From assembly GCF_005116675.2 (NCBI RefSeq), contig NZ_CP050699.1, positions 3,619,001 to 3,683,000 on the forward strand: DNA of 64,000 bases, given 5' to 3'. This stretch comes from Desulfosediminicola ganghwensis. GTDB lineage: Bacteria > Desulfobacterota > Desulfobulbia > Desulfobulbales > Desulfocapsaceae. How positions within the stretch are numbered: the first letter of the stretch is position 1; every line of letters begins with the position of its first letter. The notes under the pieces were generated by a model. It worked only from the letters and a program-made list of their open reading frames with translations, was not told where the DNA came from and ran no database searches. Shown here piece by piece: positions 26,654 through 35,075 of the stretch. The position numbers were made by a program, and so were the translations under genes.

Positions 26654-27697
26654 TCAGCCGATCTCCTGCTTCAGGAGACAGCATGAAATCCTGTGCAGTG
26701 GCTTTCCGGTATCGTCATAATCGATAATATCCGGCTGAAGCAACTTATTCATCACACACCCTTCAGCAATATTCAATTGGAAGAATTTATCTTCGGTAAA
26801 ACCATCATTTTTGATGAGTTTGCCGGATTCAATTCGATAACTGTGTACCGGGTGATCTTCGCAAAGCGGACATTGATATACTCGACCATTAGGGAAAATG
26901 AAGTAATTTTCCGCTTCAGTCCCTGCACATTGAAATTCTTCGTCATCTGCCAGAAAAACTTTTGGATATGTGACATGGATGCCGGCTTCGGCGGCCGTTT
27001 GTGCCACCGCAGGTACCACTGCAAGCCACTCTTCCCGGCTTAACTGTAAAGAGTCGCTATCAACTTCAGCCGACTTTCCTCTGAGCCCGATTACCTGAAT
27101 GAAAAACTTCTCGACTCCCAGCTCAAGCAACAACGGCACCATACGGTGCAGGTGGTCAATGTTCTTCTTACTCACCGTATAGATCAGGCTGACCTTGAAG
27201 CCCTTCGCCAACGCCTTTCTCAGATTACTGACACACGTATCATAAACGCCTTCACCACGTATCGGATCATTAACTTCAGCGTCCGGCCCGTCTAAACTGA
27301 AACTGAGATAGTTGAGTTCGTCAGGGCTGATTTTCTCAAGAAAATCATGAAAAAGATACCCATTTGAATCCACAGTTACGTCGTATCCCAACTCCCGGGC
27401 AAAACGTACCGCTTCCGGCAAATCCTTGTGCATCGTCGGCTCACCGCCAAGAAAAATGACATTGCCAACTCCCCGCCCATCACGGGAGGCTGTAGCGAGC
27501 TGCGTTTCGTCAGGCTGGAACAACTTCAACCATTGCCTGATGGTGGTAATCGAAAGCGTCTGGCTTCCATGCTGCTCCGGATTGATGTAACAGTGGCTGC
27601 ACGAAAGATTGCATGCTGTAAGTATATGAAAGAATATATTTTTTTCGCCTGGACGAAAACCAACAGTCCTCAGGGCTTTTTGCGGGGTGGAACTCAT
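26654..27697 (-). CDS. Radical SAM protein with SPASM-like C-terminus
   Basis: 347 aa. The radical SAM cluster motif CNLSCSHCYINP (CxxxCxxC) lies near residue 29, followed by GNVIFLGGEPTMHKDLPEA (the GGEP-type motif) and strand motifs SFSLDGPDAEVND. The C-terminal ~90 residues hold more Cys (EEFQCAGTEAENYFIFPNG, RVYQCPLCEDHP, EGCVMNK, RISCCLL), as in SPASM/twitch domains that bind an extra Fe-S cluster. Substrate unknown; related proteins modify peptides, haem precursors or maturation factors. It is 31 bp downstream of a nucleoside deaminase gene on the same strand. Confidence 0.88.
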   Translation of the reverse strand: MSSTPQKALRTVGFRPGEKNIFFHILTACNLSCSHCYINPEQHGSQTLSITTIRQWLKLFQPDETQLATASRDGRGVGNVIFLGGEPTMHKDLPEAVRFARELGYDVTVDSNGYLFHDFLEKISPDELNYLSFSLDGPDAEVNDPIRGEGVYDTCVSNLRKALAKGFKVSLIYTVSKKNIDHLHRMVPLLLELGVEKFFIQVIGLRGKSAEVDSDSLQLSREEWLAVVPAVAQTAAEAGIHVTYPKVFLADDEEFQCAGTEAENYFIFPNGRVYQCPLCEDHPVHSYRIESGKLIKNDGFTEDKFFQLNIAEGCVMNKLLQPDIIDYDDTGKPLHRISCCLLKQEIG

Positions 27698-27728
27698 GAT
27701 GCGTCCTCAATACATATTCAAAAGTGAA

Positions 27729-28244
27729 TCAAACAGAGACCAGCGGTTGCTCCAAAGTATACTTTGCAAGCAATGTATCTTTAAGATAGTCATTGTTGTT
27801 CGAACCAAAAAACTGCTGAAATAACCTCAGACTTTCAAATCTCATCACTTTGGGAACTATCGATATCTCTAATGATGAATAGAGTGGCGACAAAAGCTTT
27901 AACGGCAAATTGGTGCCACCACCCATTACATCTTCATAAGCATACACCACGGAGCGTACACCATTAACAATCATGGTTGAATAGCACATCAGACAAGGCT
28001 CCATCGTGGAATATACAGTAACCCCGGACAAATCAAGGCCAGGCTGGGATTGCTGGAGATTTCTTAAAGCGACGATCTCTGCATGATCGAGTTCGTTCAT
28101 CTCAGCAGCACTGTTTCTCCTGCCCCCCGATGCAATAATTTTGCCCTCGGAAACGATTACACAACCCACCGGAAATTCGTTGTTCAATAGTGCCTGCCGT
28201 GCTTCTGCCAAAGCATGACTCATAAATTTTTCATGGCCGTCCAT
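27729..28244 (-). CDS. Nucleoside deaminase of the CMP/dCMP-TadA superfamily
   Basis: 171 aa zinc hydrolase. The two signature motifs are present: ELDHAEIVAL (HAE, zinc ligand and proton shuttle) and TMEPCLMCYSTMI (PCxxC). The opening HEKFMSHALAEARQALLNNE then FPVGCVIV is typical of the group that includes TadA and guanine/cytosine deaminases. Substrate is not determinable. I use the ATG at 28244, preceded by AAGGAG; the open frame extends 37 codons further upstream without such a site. The C-terminal ~50 residues (FFGSNNNDYLKDTLLAKYTL) are longer than in classic TadA, making tRNA deamination less certain. Confidence 0.87.
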   Translation of the reverse strand: MDGHEKFMSHALAEARQALLNNEFPVGCVIVSEGKIIASGGRRNSAAEMNELDHAEIVALRNLQQSQPGLDLSGVTVYSTMEPCLMCYSTMIVNGVRSVVYAYEDVMGGGTNLPLKLLSPLYSSLEISIVPKVMRFESLRLFQQFFGSNNNDYLKDTLLAKYTLEQPLVSV

Positions 28245-28462
28245 CTCTTTCTCCTTAAACAATTCGGCCATTAGCCAATTTGTTTTCACGATCTTCCCGG
28301 TGGTAACCGGGTAAGCGCTGACTCCGTGTACAACTATTGTTTGCATCCAAAACATCGATCCGACAACGTATTAAAGCAACTTCATCCGTTAAGCTGAGAA
28401 GCAGGCCAGACTCTATTCAGTTTCTCGCAAAAGGTCAAAAAGAAGATGGAGGGTTGCCAGCT

Positions 28463-29725
28463 TCACAAACCTCGTCCAAACCTTAACGCTGCCGATGAAA
28501 TACTGAAACCTGTATTCTCCTCTATCCAATCGTGACAGGATGGCTTGAATGGGATGTACTGGAGACAAATGCCTTTCACTGAAAATTGCAATCCCGGCAA
28601 CAATTGCATTATTCGCCTTGCATTCACGGCGGAGGCCGCGATTACCGTCTTCAAAGCCTGTATGGCCTCCGAATATGGCAAGGTGGCAGGGTATCTTAGC
28701 CCATTCTTTACTTTTAGAGTTGCAGAGCTCTGCGGTAAGGAGTGCTGGAGGAGAGTGACATTCCTGGCGGTATGCAAAAACGCCTCTGGATTCAATTTAA
28801 AGGCAGGAATAAGAAAAGCAAGAGCATGTTCCCTGTGACGAGCATTTACCACTACAGGTTGGTTCGTTAACTGTATAAAGTCTGCAAAGCTCGACAGCGA
28901 AATTCCCCTGCCCTCGCTCCCCTCTACCTGCAGGTGCCAGAATGGCAGATATTGCATTTCTCTACTGCTGGTTGGCATCACCTGGTGTTTCACTTTGACA
29001 AATCGCCCTTTTTCCTCAAGCCATGCCGCATTGCAATTCTCACAATGCAATACCAGGCTGTTCACCTCTCCCTGCAAATCATCGCCACAGCCCGGGCATA
29101 TTGTCGACAAAAAACGTGGCTCCCAGTTTTTGTCAAAATCAAGCATCCGCTTCGTTTTGGGATTGGGGGAGGCGTTGCCAAGCTGATTGTGAGTGATTCC
29201 ATCGAACATTCGACCTTTAGACTCATATACCGGCAGATATATCCTGCTGACAGTCTCACCAATGAATGCCCGGTGCTGTACTGTGCTCGTCTTGTCCTTG
29301 TCAAAAAGCGTAGTGAGTTTTGCAGCCTCTGTTAAAATCGTTTCTCCCTTGACATCTTGCGGCACGAAACGGCCCTGCAACTGTTCCGTCACCGGAGCGG
29401 TAGCCATCGCCTGGGGCCTTAACCCCAGAGAGATAGGCAAGTGTTGAATACTGTGACCTACCCTGGTGGTATCGATGAGCTTATGACGAACCCGGTCCCC
29501 CTGGCAAAAATAGATACTCCCCTTAAATCGCAAATACGGCATATAGAGCAGCTGCGCATAATCTATATGGGGTGGGAGTTTTGCCGGAAGTACGTAACGT
29601 GGCAATCGCTGGTGAATTCTGTAATTTTTGACCTCACAGAATTCACAACGAATCAAGCGACTATTCTCATTAATCCGTATTTCAGCTCCACAGGAAGGAC
29701 ACGGCTGGGTAATTGTGAGTTCCAT
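28463..29725 (-). CDS. Two-zinc-ribbon protein paired with an SPFH protein
   Basis: 420 aa, no signal peptide or membrane segment. Two zinc ribbons are visible: CPSCGAEIRINENSRLIRC-EFC at the N-terminus and CPGCGDDLQ ... LHCENCNAAW near the middle (~residue 220). The rest is unassigned, with a repeat-like feel: each ribbon is followed by a segment around YMPYLRFKG or YLPFWHLQV, suggesting two related halves. It starts 3 bp after the stop of the SPFH gene upstream, so they are translationally coupled. I do not know a named family. It may assemble on the SPFH oligomer at the membrane; this is inference from the gene pairing. Confidence 0.75.
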   Translation of the reverse strand: MELTITQPCPSCGAEIRINENSRLIRCEFCEVKNYRIHQRLPRYVLPAKLPPHIDYAQLLYMPYLRFKGSIYFCQGDRVRHKLIDTTRVGHSIQHLPISLGLRPQAMATAPVTEQLQGRFVPQDVKGETILTEAAKLTTLFDKDKTSTVQHRAFIGETVSRIYLPVYESKGRMFDGITHNQLGNASPNPKTKRMLDFDKNWEPRFLSTICPGCGDDLQGEVNSLVLHCENCNAAWLEEKGRFVKVKHQVMPTSSREMQYLPFWHLQVEGSEGRGISLSSFADFIQLTNQPVVVNARHREHALAFLIPAFKLNPEAFLHTARNVTLLQHSLPQSSATLKVKNGLRYPATLPYSEAIQALKTVIAASAVNARRIMQLLPGLQFSVKGICLQYIPFKPSCHDWIEENTGFSISSAALRFGRGL

Positions 29726-29728
29726 AAA

Positions 29729-30868
29729 TCAGCCGAGCCGTTCACCGCAATTGTTGCAGAACATAGAACCTGGCATATTTTCGGTACCGCAGCCGGAACA
29801 AAATTTTGATTTTACCCCTTCACCGGCTTTTTCACCGCATCTGGAGCAAAACTTTGCCTGTGGTGGAAGGTTTTTGCCACAATTCGAGCACTGGCTCAAC
29901 ACAACCTGCTGATGGCCACACATAGGACAAAACCTTGCGCTTTGCGGAATTGAACTTGAACAGTCCGGGCATTGAGAATGGACCTGATTCTGTTGACTCT
30001 GACTGTTTTGTTGAAGAGTTGAAGCAAATATCCCTGGCAACATAAGCCCCATCCCCATCCCCAAACCTGCTCCGGCACCAGAGCCTGCCTCCCCCTGCCC
30101 TTCTGCTGCTTTTTCCATAGCCATGGCAGCTTTAAGCTTTACGAACTTGTCCATATCCTGGATTGCGTTCATTCGACTCTTGTCATCTATAGCTTTTTGC
30201 ACTTCATCCGGGGGAGTTATCGAAGTAATGTAGAGATGACTGAGATTCAGGCCAAAATGGGCAAAATCCTTGACCAGCCTTGCCTGAAGCTCGGCAGACA
30301 ACTCATCAAATTTCCCTGGAAGATTGAGTATTGTATCGAGTATTTCACCCAGGTAATCGTTAAACCTGGAAACTATCACCCGTTTGAGATAGCTCTCCAC
30401 CTCTTCGGTGGTGATTTTTCCCATTGTGCCCACAAGAGAGTTTATAAACAATACCGGCTGGACAACATTGATATTAAATACCCCGTGAGCCCGCAGGCGG
30501 ATCAAGCCAAATTCTGAATCACGGAAAGCAACCGGGTTTCTCGTACCCCACTTGAGGTTGGTGAAATATTTCAAGTTCACCATATACACCTCAGCTCGTA
30601 ATGGGCTGTTACCCCGCCATGGAATTGACAATATTTTTGTCAGGATTGGCAGGTTCAGAGTTTTAAGGGTATGCCTGCCTGGACCAAATGCATCACATGC
30701 TTTTCCCTGATAAAAAAGTACAGCCGCCTGGCTTTCTCTGACGGTCAGTTGGGCACCGAGCTTTATCTCTCCTGAACCGCTTTCCGGGAGACGATGAACC
30801 AACTCCAGCCCGCTCTCATCAAACCACTCGATATTCTCAAGGAAAACTGCACTGTCAAACCTGTTCAT
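29729..30868 (-). CDS. SPFH/Band-7 protein with C-terminal zinc ribbons (YdjI-like)
   Basis: 379 aa. Residues ~30-240 form an SPFH/band 7 domain (LTVRESQAAVLFYQGKACD, FGPGRHTL, LRAHGVFNINVV, LYITSITPPDEVQKAIDD). A Gly/Met-rich hydrophobic stretch (GAGAGLGMGMGLMLPG) follows. The end carries three zinc ribbons of CxxC-x(9-11)-CxxC type: CPDC..CPMC, CSNC..CSRC and CSGC..CNNC. This layout matches the B. subtilis YdjI / 'virion core protein-like' group, membrane-associated proteins linked to envelope stress or phage-shock modules. Its close partner gene encodes more zinc ribbons. Start MNRFDSAVFLENIEW is the family start. Confidence 0.88.
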   Translation of the reverse strand: MNRFDSAVFLENIEWFDESGLELVHRLPESGSGEIKLGAQLTVRESQAAVLFYQGKACDAFGPGRHTLKTLNLPILTKILSIPWRGNSPLRAEVYMVNLKYFTNLKWGTRNPVAFRDSEFGLIRLRAHGVFNINVVQPVLFINSLVGTMGKITTEEVESYLKRVIVSRFNDYLGEILDTILNLPGKFDELSAELQARLVKDFAHFGLNLSHLYITSITPPDEVQKAIDDKSRMNAIQDMDKFVKLKAAMAMEKAAEGQGEAGSGAGAGLGMGMGLMLPGIFASTLQQNSQSQQNQVHSQCPDCSSSIPQSARFCPMCGHQQVVLSQCSNCGKNLPPQAKFCSRCGEKAGEGVKSKFCSGCGTENMPGSMFCNNCGERLG

Positions 30869-31011
30869 GAACTATCTCCAAGATCAATTAACCAGCAATT
30901 TATGCGAATACTGTACATTACAAAACAGAGTGCTTCCAGCTTTGCAAGACCGTTAAAACACATTATATTAAAATTTGTAAGCAACATATGGAAAACATGA
31001 GAGAGGATAAC

Positions 31012-31362
31012 ATGAGCTTTAAGGACGAATGGGATTTAGCAAGCGCACTCAAGGTGTTACAGCACCCCACTGTAGATGGAAAACTCTGGGCTGAAGCTGT
31101 CGAGTGGTTGCTAAAATACGGTCCGCCATCCATTAAAAAAATTCTTCTGGAAGCTTCTCAGACCGCTACAGAAATGCAGTTCCCAGAACTGGAACCATCT
31201 CACCACACTGCAGACGGAGAGCCGGTTTATGATGTGGCTCAGCTGGCAATTACGCTTGGTATATCAGAGGAAGAAGTTCTGGAAATTATAGCAAAAAAAG
31301 GTGTTGAAAAAGAGCCTCTTGAGCTGTTCGACAGTGAGAATGTATCTAAAACCATTCACTGA
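31012..31362 (+). CDS. Conserved hypothetical protein, helical
   Basis: 116 aa, soluble, acidic, mostly helical by composition (DEWDLASALKVLQHPTVDGK, EWLLKYGPPSIKKILLEAS). The C-terminal part (VYDVAQLAITLGISEEEVLE) resembles a short helix-turn-helix-like element. No family recognised. I use the ATG at 31012 because GAGAGGATAAC precedes it; the frame extends to 30988. It is divergent from the SPFH gene and convergent with the FmdB-type gene. Confidence 0.7.
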   Translation: MSFKDEWDLASALKVLQHPTVDGKLWAEAVEWLLKYGPPSIKKILLEASQTATEMQFPELEPSHHTADGEPVYDVAQLAITLGISEEEVLEIIAKKGVEKEPLELFDSENVSKTIH

Positions 31363-31391
31363 TAGCCGTTGCATGAGCATGCCGGAGGCGG

Positions 31392-31425
31392 GAATGGAAT
31401 TCTTTATTATTTCCATTCCGGCCTG
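31392..31425. terminator. Inverted repeat between convergent genes
   Basis: GGAATGGAA and its complement TTCCATTCC flank an AT-rich loop immediately downstream of the plus-strand gene and upstream of the FmdB stop. No good T-run on either strand, so termination would be inefficient or factor-assisted. Confidence 0.45.
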
Positions 31426-31426
31426 A

Positions 31427-31930
31427 TCAGTTTTCTACCCGTTGCAGGGGATACAATGTTTCGTCCTTAATAGGGGGAGCGCCAGCTGAACGAACCTTCT
31501 TTTGCAGTGAATCAAGGTTGAAATCGTCATCCCCCAGCACATCACCCATCTCCTGCTCTATCTGGTCGGGATCTTCACCAGCCTCCATCCTGCTGATTGC
31601 CTCTTCCATTGCATCTCCCAGATTCAAACCGGTTTGCCTGGTGAAATTACGCATCAGAGAGGCCATCTGGCGAGGATCGTCATCATTAATTCCTTCAGCC
31701 TCTCGCATTATCGACTCAAAGGCTTGCTCCATCTTTGTCTCATCCAGGCCTGCCAGAGCATCTGTTTCTTCGGAGCCTTGGGACCGGATAGTTGCGAACT
31801 TTGACACCTGTCTGGCCAAATCTTTTTTGCCGCACCTGGGACAATCCGGGCGGGTAGTGGTGTCTATTCTCGAAGAGAAAAAGTTAAAGATAACATTGCA
31901 TGAATCGCAATAAAATTCATAAATCGGCAT
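31427..31930 (-). CDS. FmdB-type zinc-ribbon protein
   Basis: 167 aa. The first ~45 residues are the putative regulatory FmdB zinc ribbon: MPIYEFYCDSCNVIFNF then RPDCPRCGKKDLARQVSK, with two CxxC pairs. The remaining ~120 residues are acidic and helical (MEQAFESIMREAEGINDDDP, QIEQEMGDVLGDDDFNL) without Cys. FmdB-type proteins are common in sulfate reducers and of unknown biochemical role; the name comes from a formamidase regulator. It is 62 bp downstream of aroB on the same strand. Confidence 0.9.
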   Translation of the reverse strand: MPIYEFYCDSCNVIFNFFSSRIDTTTRPDCPRCGKKDLARQVSKFATIRSQGSEETDALAGLDETKMEQAFESIMREAEGINDDDPRQMASLMRNFTRQTGLNLGDAMEEAISRMEAGEDPDQIEQEMGDVLGDDDFNLDSLQKKVRSAGAPPIKDETLYPLQRVEN

Positions 31931-31992
31931 GTTCAGTTCACTCGTTCTTCAATGATAAGGTTTCTCAAGTCGCAAAAAACATTCGGGGTGAA

Positions 31993-33066
31993 TCAATTAA
32001 GCACCTGGTCGATCAAATCCACACTCACGTCATCGGTTATATAGGTGGAACCGATTTTATCAGGCAGTACAAATTGCACTTTGCCAGAAACAGCCTTCTT
32101 GTCGGTTTTGAGATATCGTTTTATTTCGGCTCGGTCAAGATCTCCTGGAATCTCAGTCGGCATACCATAAGAGATCAGGATACTGGTTATACGATCCAGA
32201 ACATCCTGGGCTAAAGTCCCCTTCAATATACTCAATCGAGCAGCGGCCACCATGCCTATAGAGACAGCAAGTCCGTGGATAAGCTGAAAGCTGGAAGCTC
32301 CTTCAACTGCGTGACCTATGGTGTGACCGTAGTTCAAGATTTTTCTCAAACCACCTTCCCGCTCATCTTCAGCAACTACCTCTGCCTTTATTGCGCAACA
32401 CCTGGTAATCATATCAACAATCACCTCAGGGGCCAGGGAAAAAATCCTTTCACGTTCTTTTTCCAGAAACATAAAAAAACCTTCATCCCAAATTACGCCA
32501 TATTTAATGACTTCGGCAAGTCCACCGAGCAATTCCTGGTCATCAAGTGTCTGCAACACCTCAGTGTCTATATACACTGCTCTTGGCTGATAGAAAGCAC
32601 CTACGAGATTTTTCCCCTCCGGTAGATCTACACCAGTCTTGCCGCCAACAGAGCTATCCACCTGGGAAAGCAGGGTTGTAGGAATCTGGATAAAAGGAAT
32701 CCCTCGCATGTAGGCCGAGGCGAGAAATCCTGCGATATCACCGGTCACGCCACCGCCCAACGCGATAATCGCATCATGCCGATCATACCCTGCCCGGGCA
32801 AGCTGACTGGCAAGATCAGTCACGGTAGCCATGGTCTTGTTCTCCTCTCCAGCAACAAAGGTGAACATCCTGGCGCTGATACCGGCGCTATCGAGAATAT
32901 TCAGCAAGCGCTCGCCATAGAGCTTTGCTACATTGCTGTCACTGACCACTGCATACCTGTTGCCGATTCTACTTTTTGACAGTTCAGCACCAACTCTATC
33001 GAGACATCCCGGTTCTATATGGATGGGGTAACTCCGATCTCCGAGCCCCACACGCAACTCAGCCAT
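31993..33066 (-). CDS. aroB: 3-dehydroquinate synthase
   Basis: 357 aa from the ATG at 33066, which has GAGG 8 bp upstream (a TTG-initiated extension to 33096 is less likely). Second step of the shikimate pathway: DAHP to 3-dehydroquinate using NAD and a metal ion. Motifs: ALGGGVTGDIAGFLASAYMR (dinucleotide-binding), QIPTTLLSQVDSSVGGKTGV, and the zinc ligands in LNYGHTIGHAVEG and IHGLAVSIGM. All catalytic parts are intact. No other aro genes nearby. Confidence 0.96.
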   Translation of the reverse strand: MAELRVGLGDRSYPIHIEPGCLDRVGAELSKSRIGNRYAVVSDSNVAKLYGERLLNILDSAGISARMFTFVAGEENKTMATVTDLASQLARAGYDRHDAIIALGGGVTGDIAGFLASAYMRGIPFIQIPTTLLSQVDSSVGGKTGVDLPEGKNLVGAFYQPRAVYIDTEVLQTLDDQELLGGLAEVIKYGVIWDEGFFMFLEKERERIFSLAPEVIVDMITRCCAIKAEVVAEDEREGGLRKILNYGHTIGHAVEGASSFQLIHGLAVSIGMVAAARLSILKGTLAQDVLDRITSILISYGMPTEIPGDLDRAEIKRYLKTDKKAVSGKVQFVLPDKIGSTYITDDVSVDLIDQVLN

Positions 33067-33272
33067 ACAATTTTCCTCATATTCCCTGGCACCCAACTAC
33101 CACGGTAACCAGATATAAAAACAGACGACGGATGGACTAAAAAAAAAGAGATTCAGTCTACACCCATGAATAATGGTAGCCATTAGTTATTACATCAATC
33201 TTCTTTTACCAATACAACAACAAGAGCCTGAGGTTAAAGATGATCAGCGACAAAACCTTACCCTTTTTGACA

Positions 33273-33316
33273 GCAAAAAAAAAGGAGATACCACCCGGCT
33301 GGGCAGCATCTCCTTT
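33273..33316 (-). terminator. sat terminator
   Basis: AAAGGAGAT (33281-33289) pairs with ATCTCCTTT (33308-33316), with an inner CCC/GGG pair. On the minus strand the stem is followed by a long T-run (plus-strand A-run 33275-33283). Confidence 0.88.
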
Positions 33317-33338
33317 ATACTACAAGATGAAGTACTAA

Positions 33339-34616
33339 TTACATAGCGTCGCCAGAGGCTGCACCCTGCATCTTAACTTCAACTTTCTCGGTCAGACCCT
33401 CGTAGTAAGCGCGGAGGTGTACGAGAACTTCGTCACGACCAAAGTGGTCAACGATCTCAGCACCATCAGAAAGAGCTTTACGGAGTTTGGTACCAGAAAG
33501 AATAACGCGGGACTCTTTGTCATGGTTACAGGTACGGAGAGAAGCCATACCATCACACTTGTGACAGTAGAAGGTCCAGTCGATCTTCATTGGCTTACAC
33601 AGCAGATCTTTGGCAGCATCACCGGTGGTCGGGATGCGATCAAATATTTCCTGAGCCTCGAACAGACCGTAGAAGTCACCAACACCAGCGTGGTCACGAC
33701 CGATCAGCATGTTGTTAACACCGTAGTTCTGACGGAAGGTAGCATGGAGCAGACCTTCGCGAGGACCGGCGTAACGCATATCCAGTGGGTAACCAGCAGA
33801 GATTACGTTCTCTTTAACAAAGTAGTTCTCGATCAGGATGTCGATAGCCTTAACACGAACAGGTGCAGGGATATCGCCTGGCTTGAGGTTACCGATCAGG
33901 GAGTGAATCAGAACACCGTCACATACCTCAACAGCGATCTTGCAGAGGTACTCATGGGAACGATGCATTGGGTTACGGAGCTGCAGAGAAGCAACGTTAG
34001 CCCAGCCACGCTCTTCGAACATTGCACGGGTCTCAGCTGGGGTCAGGTATACGCCTGGGTACTCTGCAGGATACTCGCCCTGGGAGAGAACTTTAACAGG
34101 ACCAGCAAGGTTGAATTCTTTCTGAGCCATTACCATGATAACGCCAGGATGATCTTCAGGTGCGATCTCCCAGAACTTACCATCTACAGACTCTTCGCCT
34201 TCACCCATGAATACTTTCTCACATTCCCACTTCTTGTCAGCTTCTGTCATCTCGAACTTCTCGTTGACAGTCATGGTAGCGAAAACTTCACCATCTTTAA
34301 CGAGTGCGATCTCAGAACCTTCAGCGATGTCGGCAGCATCAGCAGCGCTTACATCAAGAGTAATCGGTACAGGCCAGAAGGTGCCATCAGCCATCTGAAA
34401 GCTCTCACATACGCCCTTCCAATCAGCTTTAGTCATGAAACCATCCAGAGGGGAAAAACCACCAATACCCATCATGATCAGGTCGCCTTTGGCACGATCA
34501 GAAATCTCTACCTGCTTCAGGCCAGCAGCTTTTGCTTTCTCTGCTTCGAGTTCTGCGCCTTCGAGGAGGCAGCATACAAGACCTTTTCCGCCGTGTGGTG
34601 CAACTAATTTAGACAT
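33339..34616 (-). CDS. sat: Sulfate adenylyltransferase (ATP sulfurylase), dissimilatory type
   Basis: 425 aa. Activates sulfate to adenosine 5'-phosphosulfate, the entry to dissimilatory sulfate reduction. Seen: [20 protein letters not shown] near the N-terminus, the substrate-binding [13 protein letters not shown] (QxRNPxHxxHE), the [15 protein letters not shown]-like [13 protein letters not shown], and a C-terminal zinc-like Cys set ([17 protein letters not shown]). Single-domain, without an APS kinase fusion, as in sulfate reducers. Codon use is strongly biased (high expression), and a promoter with a repeat-bearing leader precedes it. Key to the metabolic assignment of the organism. Confidence 0.97.
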   Translation of the reverse strand: MSKLVAPHGGKGLVCCLLEGAELEAEKAKAAGLKQVEISDRAKGDLIMMGIGGFSPLDGFMTKADWKGVCESFQMADGTFWPVPITLDVSAADAADIAEGSEIALVKDGEVFATMTVNEKFEMTEADKKWECEKVFMGEGEESVDGKFWEIAPEDHPGVIMVMAQKEFNLAGPVKVLSQGEYPAEYPGVYLTPAETRAMFEERGWANVASLQLRNPMHRSHEYLCKIAVEVCDGVLIHSLIGNLKPGDIPAPVRVKAIDILIENYFVKENVISAGYPLDMRYAGPREGLLHATFRQNYGVNNMLIGRDHAGVGDFYGLFEAQEIFDRIPTTGDAAKDLLCKPMKIDWTFYCHKCDGMASLRTCNHDKESRVILSGTKLRKALSDGAEIVDHFGRDEVLVHLRAYYEGLTEKVEVKMQGAASGDAM

Positions 34617-34680
34617 AGAGTTCCTCTTTTATAAAGTTTTTAGATATATAAAAAACTATTGTGCCCCAACCTTTGAGACA

Positions 34681-34734
34681 CAATGAACTGAACTACTATT
34701 CTTCGTATAACCTCAATGAACTGAACTGCTATTC
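34681..34734 (-). repeat. 21-bp direct repeat in the sat leader
   Basis: Two copies of a 21-bp unit (core CAATGAACTGAACT) at 34681-34701 and 34714-34734, differing at one base, lie between the predicted sat promoter and its start codon, so both are in the 5' untranslated mRNA. They could be binding sites for a regulator or an RNA-binding factor, or a recent local duplication. Confidence 0.7.
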
Positions 34735-34749
34735 ATTTATAAGGGATTA

Positions 34750-34777
34750 TTTATAATTTGGTCAGCGTAAAAGTCAA
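34750..34777 (-). promoter_or_regulatory. Predicted sat promoter
   Basis: On the minus strand TTGACT (34777-34772), a 16-bp spacer and TATAAA (34755-34750). This is a strong sigma-70-like promoter placing transcription start about 130 bp upstream of the sat ATG. Confidence 0.65.
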
Positions 34778-35075
34778 GCGAAAAGCGAGTGTTGGATCTT
34801 CAAGCTACTCGACAGGCACAACCAGTTGACTCGACGTTACAAATTTTGCTCGGCGATCAGCGGCTTCAGAGCAGTTCCATACTCATCAAACCACTACGGG
34901 GGAAAACATAAACCATGTTTTTTAACATGAAGACGGATAAATAGAAGTCGCAAAGAGGGCTCCCCCGACATTTTACACTTCAACCATGGTAATTATTCTA
35001 TTTCAAAAAAAGAAATTTCAATTTCTAACAATTATCAAAATCTGTTTGCAAGGCAGGAAAGTAATGGTAAGCATC
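34778..35075. other. Gap between sat promoter and copA 3' end
   Basis: About 300 bp with no ORF, RNA or clear terminator. One weak CATG-T-run-CATG hairpin near 34914-34928 is the only structure. No obvious terminator for copA was found. Confidence 0.4.

Noticed and set aside
33417-34607. A 396-codon open frame antisense to sat
   Set aside because: Strong codon bias in sat leaves the complementary strand free of stops; the translation has no family resemblance, signal or domain, and no RBS.
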